Shown piece by piece: positions 1 through 5,853 of a DNA stretch of 7,200 bases. The position numbers were made by a program, and so were the translations under genes. Positions within the stretch are counted from its first letter, which is position 1. Every line of letters begins with the position of its first letter. The stretch is from Pseudomonadota bacterium. Its GTDB lineage: Bacteria; Desulfobacterota; Desulfovibrionia; Desulfovibrionales; Desulfovibrionaceae. Under the pieces are notes generated by a model. The model did not search any database. It had not been told where the DNA came from and was given only the letters and a program-made list of their open reading frames with translations. Location of the stretch: contig JAHJKV010000462.1 of assembly GCA_018822065.1 (NCBI GenBank), positions 1 to 7,200 of the forward strand. The letters run 5' to 3'.

Positions 1-458
1 AGACCGGAGCCGTCCCAATGTGCCTTGAGCTTTTCGTCTCCGTCCCAGACCCCCTCCACCCGGAAATCCTCGGCGAGATTGGCCCGCCCCGAGATGAACC
101 GAAGTAGCGTCTTGGAGCCGAGCAACTGCGGCACCAGCATCTTGGTGGCCGTGTTCAGGTCTTCCAGGTAGTCCCAGACATAGTCGGAGCCGACCACGAT
201 GGTTTCCTTGGCTTCCTCAGGCTCTCGGGTTTCCCAGCGCACAAGAGACGGGTTCTTATACCAAATATGTCCTGAAAATTCAGAGGAAATGCCAATGGCT
301 GCCCTGGTCTGGACCTGCACGAAATCCGCCTCAAAACTCTGGACGGAGTCGTACTTCTTTTGAATGAGATTTGCGACATCGGAGGAGTCTTGAGCCGAGC
401 ACACTGCGGTCGGCAGGAGCAACACAGCCAGAGCGATGATGAAAAGAAAGCGATGCAT
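1..458 (-). CDS. lolA: LolA, periplasmic outer-membrane lipoprotein carrier (C-terminus beyond window)
   Basis: LolA takes lipoproteins released by the LolCDE ABC transporter and carries them across the periplasm to the outer membrane. The frame runs open from an ATG at 458-456 to the left edge, giving 152 complete codons; the family is usually about 200 residues, so the C-terminal quarter is missing. Residues 1-22 form a Sec signal peptide: a short basic start, a hydrophobic core (FLFIIALAVLLL) and an AVCSA site with cleavage likely after Ala22. Cys20 is not in a good lipobox, which argues for a soluble protein rather than LolB. Residues 42-76 carry the family's pattern: FEADFVQVQ, then FSGHIWYKNPSLVRWET, the first strands of the open beta-barrel. 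A GAGGTG Shine-Dalgarno (467-462) lies 3 nt before the ATG. The gene follows ftsK by 60 bp, a common pairing. LolA is confident at family level; the ending cannot be seen. Confidence 0.88.
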   Translation of the reverse strand, partial: MHRFLFIIALAVLLLPTAVCSAQDSSDVANLIQKKYDSVQSFEADFVQVQTRAAIGISSEFSGHIWYKNPSLVRWETREPEEAKETIVVGSDYVWDYLEDLNTATKMLVPQLLGSKTLLRFISGRANLAEDFRVEGVWDGDEKLKAHWDGSG

Positions 459-518
459 GTTCACCTCGAAAATAGGCGTAGAGTGTTTAAAAAAGACTGA
501 GAACAGAAAGAAATCGGA

Positions 519-2756
519 CTATTGTATAATTTTGCGCGGTTTTGCTCCATCAGCAGGGCCCACAATGCCATCTGCCTCCATTTGCTCCACAAACCGGGCT
601 GCGCGGTTGTATCCTATGCGCAGGTGACGCTGGACCAGGGAGATGGACGCCTTGCCCTGGGACCGCACAAAATCCACAGCCTGCTGATACAGGGGATCGT
701 TGGCCTCGTTACCGCCAGGCGCAGCATTGATCCCACTCTCCTGGTTCTGCTTCCAGTCAGCAAAATCCATGTCAAACTGCTGGGCGAAATGTCCTTTCCA
801 GAAATTCACGACAGCCAATATCTCGGCATCCTCCACCAGGCATCCATGCAGGCGCATGATTCGCGAACCACCGGGCATGTATAGCATATCACCACGACCG
901 AGGAGCTTTTCCGCGCCCATGGCATCCAGGATGGTGCGCGAGTCGTGCTTGCTGGTCACCTGAAAAGAAATACGGGTGGGGAAGTTCGCCTTGATCAAAC
1001 CGGTGACGACATCCACCGAAGGGCGCTGTGTGGCCAGAATAAGATGGATGCCGGCTGCCCGGGCAAGTTGGGCAAGACGGATTATCAACTGTTGGACCTC
1101 TTTGGAGGAGGTCATCATCAAGTCGGCCAATTCGTCAATGACAATAACCAGATAAGGCATCGGCTGGAGCCCGATCGCCTCGTCGGGCAGATCGTCCCCG
1201 AGCTCGATGAGTCGTTCATTGTAACTGGCGATGTTCCGCACGCCCAAGCGGGCCATGGCTTCGTAGCGTTCATCCATTTCGTGCACTGCCCACTCCAGAG
1301 CGGATTGGGCCATGGACGTGTCCGTGACCACAGGATGGATCAGATGCGGCAGTTTGGCATACACGGCCAGTTCGATGCGCTTGGGGTCGATCAGGAGCAA
1401 TTTCAGTTGGTCAGGGGTTGCCTTGTAGAGTAGGCTCAGCAGGATGCCGTTCAGGAATACGGACTTGCCCTGTCCTGTGGCACCGGCCACCAGCAGGTGA
1501 GGCATGCGGGCCAGATCTGCCACAAAGGGTACGCCTCGGATGTCCTTGCCCAAGGCCACGGTGAGCGGCGAGGTTGAACGGGCAAAGACGCGGGACTCGA
1601 AGACCTCGCGCAGGTACACGGTCTGGCGGCTGCGGTTGGGAATCTCGATGCCCACGGAGTCCTTGCCGGGAATCGGGGCTTCGATGCGTACTGTGGTCGC
1701 CATGAGCGATCGACCGATGTCATCGGAAAGACTGGCGATCCGGCTGACCTTGACCCCTGGGGCGGGCTTGAACTCGAACTGGGTGACCACCGGACCGGGC
1801 AGCACTTGCTTGATCTCTCCGTCCACGTTGAAATCGTTGAGACATTTTGTAAGCAGGCGGGCCTGAGCCTTGAGTTCATCAGGGCTATCACGGTCCTGGT
1901 TTTCCGGCGGTGCGTTGAGCAGGTCAGGCTCGGGGAAGACAACCCTACCCTTGCGACGTCCCTTGGGAGCGCTTGCCTGCTTGGGTTCAGGGTTTTCAAA
2001 GGGGCGCAACACAAGTTCATCATGTGGGTCGCGAACCGGCGGATCCGCTGGCTTTTCACGCACAGGAGCGGGATCGACTTCCTTCTCCTCGCGGCTCTCA
2101 GCCAGTTGTTTGCGCAGAGATTCCTCTTCCTTCAGGGTACGCAGTTTGCGGCGGCGTTCGCGGCGCTCCTGAGAGAGCAACCAGAGATCCATGATCCAAA
2201 AACGGAACCGCCGGCCCAGTTCGGCCCAGCTGATGTCGAAAAGCAGGTGGCAGGAACCGACGATAATCGTCAGCAATACCAGGAAAAGACCTGGTCCTTT
2301 CAAAAAAGGAAGACTCAGATTAACCATGGTTCGACCAGAGAGACCGCCACCGAACATGCCAAAATAGGTATCCTTGGGATCCAGGAACCAGGGATGGTTG
2401 GCTAGATTGAGAAAGGCGACAAAGAGGCCCCAGAGGCCCAGCCAACGCACTGGGGAAAGACGCAGACGGGAAGTGAACCTGGCCACGCCATGCCAGGCCA
2501 GAAGCGGAGGCCAGAGCCAGGCACCAAGGCCGAAGGCACCGACAAAAAGGGCTGAGAGCGACGCCCCGACCTTCCCGGCCATGTTCACAACGCCCCTGCC
2601 GGAACTGGCAGAATCGAGCAGGCCGGGGTCGGATGTATTAAAGGAATAAAGGCTCATGCCCAAAAGTGCGGCCAGGAAAATGTAGACAAGTCCACGCACC
2701 TCGGGCCAGTGACTCGTGGTCTTCGTCTTTGCTTTCGTTGCCGTGGTTCTGGCCAT
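519..2756 (-). CDS. ftsK: FtsK/SpoIIIE-type DNA translocase
   Basis: FtsK is a septum-anchored hexameric ATPase that pumps chromosome DNA during division and activates dimer resolution at dif. The ATG at 2756 is preferred because AGGAGG (2765-2760) lies just upstream; the frame extends 14 codons further up (to 2798) into a poorly conserved stretch. This start gives 745 residues. Four membrane segments lie near 20-39, 66-90, 102-119 and 151-173. A charged, coiled-coil-like stretch (197-226) and a short Pro-rich linker to about 285 follow. The motor has Walker A GATGQGKS (425-432), LLLIDPKRIEL (453-463), Walker B LVIVIDELADL (536-546) and LATQRPSVDVV (574-584). A winged-helix gamma domain (about 688-742) would read polar KOPS sites. 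All key residues are present. The total length resembles B. subtilis SpoIIIE rather than the long-linker E. coli FtsK (about 1,330 residues). It lies 45 bp after efp and 60 bp before lolA. The TAG stop is at 521-519. Confidence 0.97.
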   Translation of the reverse strand: MARTTATKAKTKTTSHWPEVRGLVYIFLAALLGMSLYSFNTSDPGLLDSASSGRGVVNMAGKVGASLSALFVGAFGLGAWLWPPLLAWHGVARFTSRLRLSPVRWLGLWGLFVAFLNLANHPWFLDPKDTYFGMFGGGLSGRTMVNLSLPFLKGPGLFLVLLTIIVGSCHLLFDISWAELGRRFRFWIMDLWLLSQERRERRRKLRTLKEEESLRKQLAESREEKEVDPAPVREKPADPPVRDPHDELVLRPFENPEPKQASAPKGRRKGRVVFPEPDLLNAPPENQDRDSPDELKAQARLLTKCLNDFNVDGEIKQVLPGPVVTQFEFKPAPGVKVSRIASLSDDIGRSLMATTVRIEAPIPGKDSVGIEIPNRSRQTVYLREVFESRVFARSTSPLTVALGKDIRGVPFVADLARMPHLLVAGATGQGKSVFLNGILLSLLYKATPDQLKLLLIDPKRIELAVYAKLPHLIHPVVTDTSMAQSALEWAVHEMDERYEAMARLGVRNIASYNERLIELGDDLPDEAIGLQPMPYLVIVIDELADLMMTSSKEVQQLIIRLAQLARAAGIHLILATQRPSVDVVTGLIKANFPTRISFQVTSKHDSRTILDAMGAEKLLGRGDMLYMPGGSRIMRLHGCLVEDAEILAVVNFWKGHFAQQFDMDFADWKQNQESGINAAPGGNEANDPLYQQAVDFVRSQGKASISLVQRHLRIGYNRAARFVEQMEADGIVGPADGAKPRKIIQ

Positions 2757-2759
2757 GGG

Positions 2760-2765
2760 CCTCCT
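2760..2765 (-). promoter_or_regulatory. Ribosome binding site that sets the ftsK start
   Basis: On the minus strand this reads AGGAGG, 3 nt before the ATG at 2756-2754, inside a longer purine run. The spacing is short, but it is the only strong Shine-Dalgarno near either candidate start. The upstream in-frame start at 2798 would overlap the end of the efp region and adds MRSCARSEHRKRRP, which looks like translated leader rather than protein. Confidence 0.7.
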
Positions 2766-2801
2766 CTTCCTGTGTTCGCTCCTTGCGCAGGAGCGCACAA
2801 T

Positions 2802-3359
2802 TTACTCTCGACCGAGATATTCGCCCGAACGGGTGTCAACCTTGACCATGTCTCCCTGGTTGATAAACAGGGGTACATTGACCTTGATCCCGGTTTCGAG
2901 GATCGCGGGTTTGGTCGCGCCGGACACGCGGTCACCCTGGACGCCGGGTTCGGTCTCGGTCACCTCCATGACCACGGAGGCTGGCAGGTCCAGGTCGATA
3001 GGAACGCCATTGTAGAGGAGGGTTTTTACCGTATCCCCTTCCTTGACATAGCAAATCTGGGAACTGAGCTTGTCCTCGGGCACATAAAGTTGTTCATAGG
3101 ACTCAAGGTCCATCATGACCAGGTCCGTGCCGTCACGGTAGACGAACTGCATCTCTTGAACGGAAATGTCCGGCTTGCCGACCTTTTCACCAGAACGGTA
3201 AGTCTTGTCCACTACCTGGCCGGTAAGCATGTTCTTGAGCTTGGTGCGCACCATGGCACCGCCCTTGCCGGGCTTGAAATGCTGAAATTCGATGATTTCC
3301 CAGGGCTTGCCGTCCTGTTCGATCTTCAGCCCGGTCCTGAAATCCTTGGTCGAAAACAT
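2802..3359 (-). CDS. efp: Elongation factor P
   Basis: EF-P binds between the ribosomal P and E sites and restores peptide-bond formation when the ribosome stalls on consecutive prolines. The 185-residue length is typical. Domain I (about 1-64) is KOW-like and carries the tip loop HFKPGKGGAMVR; Lys32 in PGKGG matches the residue that is beta-lysylated in E. coli (Lys34). Domain II (about 65-128) and domain III (about 129-185) are OB-type. The EF-P signature spans 150-170 (KPAILETGIKVNVPLFINQGD). The ATG at 3359 is preceded by TGAGGA (3371-3366) with good spacing. The type of Lys32 modification, or its absence, cannot be told from this window because no epmA, epmB or other modifying enzyme is present. 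The gene sits 85 bp after aroQ and 45 bp before ftsK on the same strand and is probably co-transcribed with them. Confidence 0.97.
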   Translation of the reverse strand: MFSTKDFRTGLKIEQDGKPWEIIEFQHFKPGKGGAMVRTKLKNMLTGQVVDKTYRSGEKVGKPDISVQEMQFVYRDGTDLVMMDLESYEQLYVPEDKLSSQICYVKEGDTVKTLLYNGVPIDLDLPASVVMEVTETEPGVQGDRVSGATKPAILETGIKVNVPLFINQGDMVKVDTRSGEYLGRE

Positions 3360-3444
3360 ACGGTGTCCTCACTGTTGCTGCCGATCCGTCTCTTGTAGAC
3401 CGTCAGCTTTTATTATTGTATGCTATGGAATAACCCAAGATATC

Positions 3445-3906
3445 TTAGGCTGTCTTCAAATGTAGATAGAGTGCTTGCACGGCAAGAGCATAACTGAGCA
3501 CCCCGAACCCGGCAACCATACCGATGACCGACTTGCCCATGTAGGAGTGCTGACGAATCGGGTCCTCGGTGCGGGCAAGCACATTGGACAAATGCACCTC
3601 CACAGTGGGGATTTCAATCCAGGCCAGACAGTCCGCAATGGCCAGGGAGGTATGTGTATAGGCTCCGGCGTTGAAGGCCACACCAGCCACGCCCTCCTTT
3701 CTGGCAAGTTCCAGACGATCAATCAATGCTCCCTCCCCGTTGGCCTGAAAAAAAGTCAGGTTCACCAGGGAAGCGTTGTCCCCCAGGAGTTCCTGGACCA
3801 TTGCCGGGACAGTGTCCATCCCCAGAGAACCATAGATTTCCGGCTGTCGCTGACCGAGAGAGCCGAGATTGGGGCCGTTGAGGATGAGGATGTCATAGGT
3901 CTGCAT
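3445..3906 (-). CDS. aroQ: Type II 3-dehydroquinate dehydratase
   Basis: AroQ converts 3-dehydroquinate to 3-dehydroshikimate, step three of the shikimate pathway, as a cytosolic dodecamer. The ATG at 3906 gives 153 residues, normal for the family (about 145-150). The frame stays open to 3996, but those 30 extra residues are not family-like and would begin upstream of the predicted transcription start. Visible active-site features are NGPNL (10-14), Arg20, catalytic Tyr25 in EIYG, Asn79 and His85 in NAGAYTHTS, His105 in VEVHLSN, and Arg112 and Arg118 in the following segment. Departures from the usual pattern are LGQRQP in place of LGxREP, QANGEG in place of QSNHEG, NAG in place of NPG, and ARTEDPIRQHSY, about two residues longer than the common AREEFRxHSY. 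The ribosome site is weak (CGAG about 8 nt upstream). It heads the leftward block. Function is likely intact because all catalytic positions are present. Confidence 0.93.
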   Translation of the reverse strand: MQTYDILILNGPNLGSLGQRQPEIYGSLGMDTVPAMVQELLGDNASLVNLTFFQANGEGALIDRLELARKEGVAGVAFNAGAYTHTSLAIADCLAWIEIPTVEVHLSNVLARTEDPIRQHSYMGKSVIGMVAGFGVLSYALAVQALYLHLKTA

Positions 3907-3931
3907 GGTCTTTTCTCGCCTTGCCAAAGGG

Positions 3932-3961
3932 TTGGGCATGATCATCCCGTGATCATATATT
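3932..3961 (+). promoter_or_regulatory. Weak candidate promoter for engB
   Basis: TTGGGC (3932-3937) and TATATT (3956-3961) are spaced by 18 bp and face engB, with a leader of about 80 nt. The -10 matches 5 of 6, but the -35 only 3 of 6. Some rightward promoter must exist in 3907-4050, because the neighbouring genes on the left point the other way. This is the best candidate seen, but not a firm one. Confidence 0.28.
3938..3956. promoter_or_regulatory. Operator-like inverted repeat between aroQ and engB
   Basis: ATGATCA and TGATCAT form a perfect 7-bp inverted repeat separated by TCCCG, 19 bp in all. Each arm also contains the palindrome TGATCA, so the half-sites can be read as direct or inverted copies 11 bp apart, about one helical turn. 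It covers roughly +5 to +23 relative to the predicted aroQ transcription start, and lies between the -35 and -10 of the weak engB promoter candidate. That is a typical place for a repressor site that could act on both directions. No known regulator motif was recognised. Confidence 0.4.
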
Positions 3962-3967
3962 ATGGAA

Positions 3968-3996
3968 TGTATACATGAGAGGAACGCTCCTGCCAA
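3968..3996 (-). promoter_or_regulatory. Candidate sigma-70 promoter for aroQ-efp-ftsK-lolA
   Basis: On the minus strand there is a -35 box TTGGCA (3996-3991, 5 of 6 to TTGACA), a 17-bp spacer and a -10 box TATACA (3973-3968, 4 of 6 to TATAAT). Transcription would start near 3961, leaving a leader of about 55 nt before the aroQ ATG. Spacing and position are good. The -10 lies within a perfect 10-bp palindrome ATGTATACAT (3967-3976). This is a prediction from sequence only. Confidence 0.55.
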
Positions 3997-4050
3997 GCTT
4001 GACGCGCAATAGCAAAATGGAGAATAAGAAGTTTGTCAAGCGAGATATAC

Positions 4051-4650
4051 ATGCACCGTACCCTAGAAATAATATCCACTGTGTTCACCCCCGCGCAATT
4101 GGAACACTATCCCGAGCCGCAGATCGCTTTGGCTGGTCGTTCCAACGTGGGCAAGTCGAGCTTGATCAACTGTCTGGCCGGGCGCAAGAGCCTGGCCAAG
4201 ATCAGCTCGACCCCGGGCAAGACCCGCAGCCTCAACTTCTACCAGGTCCGGCCAGACGGCTTTTTCCTGGTGGACTTTCCCGGTTATGGATATGCCAGGA
4301 CCAGCAAGGTCGAACGGTCCAAATGGGGCACGCTCATCGACCACTATCTGCGCCAGACCAAGGAACTCAAGGCTGTAGGGGTGTTGTTGGACTCCCGCCT
4401 GGAGCCCCAGAAACTGGACCTGGAACTGGTGGGGTATCTCCAGGCCATGTCCATCCCCATCATTGCGGTCCTGACCAAGGCGGACAAGTGCAAACAGCGC
4501 GACCTGGCTGCCCGTCAGAACGAATGGCAGGACATCCTCAAAGGGACCCGGCCTCTGCTCTTTTCCTCCAAGACCGGAAAGGGCAGCGAAAAGCTCTGGC
4601 AAATCATTGCCGATTTTGCCGGGACATTGCCTGCTCCCCCTACACCATGA
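4051..4650 (+). CDS. engB: Ribosome biogenesis GTP-binding protein YsxC/EngB
   Basis: EngB (YihA/YsxC) is a small essential TRAFAC GTPase that takes part in late assembly of the 50S subunit. From the ATG at 4051 it has 199 residues, typical of the family. All G motifs are visible: G1 GRSNVGKS (29-36), G2 STPGKTRSLN (53-62) with the switch I threonine, G3 DFPGYGYA (75-82), G4 TKAD (142-145) and G5 SSKTGKG (172-178). The start is uncertain. A TTG at 4033 in the same frame has a GGAG (4019-4022) 10 nt upstream and would add six residues (MSSEIY), whereas the ATG has only a weak GCGAG upstream. The ATG is chosen because MHRTLEI matches the usual EngB beginning. It is the only rightward gene, convergent with lptG. 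The tail LPAPPTP after the G domain is probably disordered. Confidence 0.96.
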   Translation: MHRTLEIISTVFTPAQLEHYPEPQIALAGRSNVGKSSLINCLAGRKSLAKISSTPGKTRSLNFYQVRPDGFFLVDFPGYGYARTSKVERSKWGTLIDHYLRQTKELKAVGVLLDSRLEPQKLDLELVGYLQAMSIPIIAVLTKADKCKQRDLAARQNEWQDILKGTRPLLFSSKTGKGSEKLWQIIADFAGTLPAPPTP

Positions 4651-4722
4651 CCCGGTGGCGCACTAGAGGATACGACAGCTCAATTCTTTAGCGTACACCT
4701 TCATTCCCCAGTACTTTCATAG
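4651..4722. other. Convergent gap between engB and lptG
   Basis: This 72-bp stretch separates two genes that end facing each other, so a bidirectional terminator would be expected. I see no strong GC-rich hairpin followed by a T run on either strand. Termination may be factor-dependent or lie inside a coding end. Nothing else is recognised here. Confidence 0.4.
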
Positions 4723-5850
4723 CTAGCGATTGACTGGTATCGGCCCCTGGAAAAATTGGCCCAGCCAGTGGATCACGCGCTGAAAGGTGGTGGAGGTTGC
4801 ATAGAAAAGCCGGCCTGCGGCCAGGCCGCCGAAGGCCACGTTGCCGGACCACGCCGCCACCACAGGGGAGAGAGCCCCCTGCTGCCCGGCTGAGACGCCG
4901 AGGACGTAGGTCCCATACTGAGTAAAGATTACCACCAGGCAGAGACCCACATTGGCGTAGACATTTTCAGAGAGCGTGGTCAGGGCCAGTCCGGCCAGGG
5001 TTAGGACCAGGATGGTGAAGGCGTAGGAAAATTTGGCGTGCCAGGCCGTGCGCAGTCCCTCCACATTGGCACCGGAATCTTCCAGCTCCTCGATGACCTG
5101 CCCCAGGCGCACCAATGGGAGTTGGGCCCGGTCGTCGGCATGCTCTATGGCGGCTAGGGCATCGATGTCCTGCAGGATCGGAAGGAGCATGGCGCGCGTT
5201 GTCTGATATTGGAAGGTGCGTGTATCCAGCACCTGGGGGAAGAGCAGGCGCCAGCCGAATTCCTCAATCCTGGCCCGGTCGGCGTTGAAGACCTGCACCA
5301 TGCGCTGGCTGTCCAGGTCGAACTGATAGATGGTCACATCTGAGGCAGTATTCTTGCCAGGTGCGATTTCCCCAGCCTGGACAATGAAATTCCCCTCCCG
5401 GAACCACATGTTGTTCATGACCAATTCGTCCAACTGTTTGTTGCGCACATCCTCCTTCCAGATACGGTTGGCTTCCCATTCGCCCCAGGCTCCGATGAAC
5501 TGGGAAAACGCGAGTTGGGCCACGGACCAGAAAATGGCGTAGATGATGAAGAAGCGGACAATGCGGCGGAAGGACATGCCTCCGGCTTGAAGGGCGAGCA
5601 TCTCGCGGCTGCGGACCATGAGGCCGACCTGGACGACCAAGGCCATGAGAAAGACCGCAGGCAGGATCTGGGAGAGGATGAGCGGGGTCTTGGCCACGAA
5701 GTACCAGGCGATCTGACCGGCACTGAGGCCTGCCTCCATGAAATCGTCCATGCGGTCAAACATGTCGGCCAGCAGGTAGACCGAAGTGCCGACACCAAGG
5801 CAGAGCAGCAGCAAAAACATGTTGCGACGGAACAGGTAGCGGGCAAGCAC
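4723..5850 (-). CDS. lptG: LptG, LPS export permease subunit (YjgP/YjgQ family)
   Basis: LptG pairs with LptF as the membrane part of the LptB2FG ABC exporter, which extracts LPS from the inner membrane and passes it to LptC/LptA. The protein has 375 residues (E. coli LptG about 360). Predicted membrane segments lie near 11-29, 55-77, 97-118, 273-293, 299-319 and 325-348, with a periplasmic beta-jellyroll domain (about 119-270) between the third and fourth: the family's six-segment plan. SREMLALQAGGMSFRRI (81-97) is the cytoplasmic coupling segment that meets LptB. The start is a GTG at 5850-5848, 3 nt after the lptF stop, with a GGAG Shine-Dalgarno (5862-5859) 8 nt upstream inside the lptF end, so translation is likely coupled. 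It is named LptG rather than LptF because it is the downstream copy, as is usual; sequence alone separates the two less surely. Confidence 0.9.
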   Translation of the reverse strand: MLARYLFRRNMFLLLLCLGVGTSVYLLADMFDRMDDFMEAGLSAGQIAWYFVAKTPLILSQILPAVFLMALVVQVGLMVRSREMLALQAGGMSFRRIVRFFIIYAIFWSVAQLAFSQFIGAWGEWEANRIWKEDVRNKQLDELVMNNMWFREGNFIVQAGEIAPGKNTASDVTIYQFDLDSQRMVQVFNADRARIEEFGWRLLFPQVLDTRTFQYQTTRAMLLPILQDIDALAAIEHADDRAQLPLVRLGQVIEELEDSGANVEGLRTAWHAKFSYAFTILVLTLAGLALTTLSENVYANVGLCLVVIFTQYGTYVLGVSAGQQGALSPVVAAWSGNVAFGGLAAGRLFYATSTTFQRVIHWLGQFFQGPIPVNR

Positions 5851-5853
5851 GGG

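Noticed and set aside
155..379. 74-codon minus-strand frame inside lolA
   Set aside because: Out of frame with the LolA reading, which shows a signal peptide and family motifs.
459..518. T-rich stretch between ftsK and lolA as a terminator
   Set aside because: There is a run of T on the minus strand but no stem before it, so it does not look like an intrinsic terminator.
1806..2405. 199-codon plus-strand frame inside ftsK
   Set aside because: Antisense to the FtsK linker and membrane region. The translation has no family pattern and no ribosome site.
2709..3398. 229-codon open frame on the plus strand across efp and the ftsK start
   Set aside because: It is antisense to efp, whose protein is clearly conserved. 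The frame has no recognisable domain and is a GC-driven shadow.
3380..3405. Imperfect hairpin in the aroQ-efp gap
   Set aside because: The stem is about four pairs plus a mismatch with no T run on the reading strand, too weak to call a terminator.
3360..3444. Possible promoter for efp in the 85-bp aroQ-efp gap (TTGGGT, 17 bp, TAATAA)
   Set aside because: The -10 matches only 3 of 6 and the -35 is weak. An internal promoter is possible but not supported.
3475..3978. 167-codon plus-strand frame opposite aroQ, running into the divergent region
   Set aside because: Mirror of AroQ codons with no domain; the conserved strand is the minus one.
4063..4602. 179-codon minus-strand frame opposite engB
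   Set aside because: engB has all GTPase motifs on the plus strand; this frame only reflects its codon bias.
3975..4691. 238-codon plus-strand frame overlapping engB in another frame
   Set aside because: It is low-complexity, rich in Gln, Gly and Pro, typical of an out-of-frame reading of a GC-rich gene.
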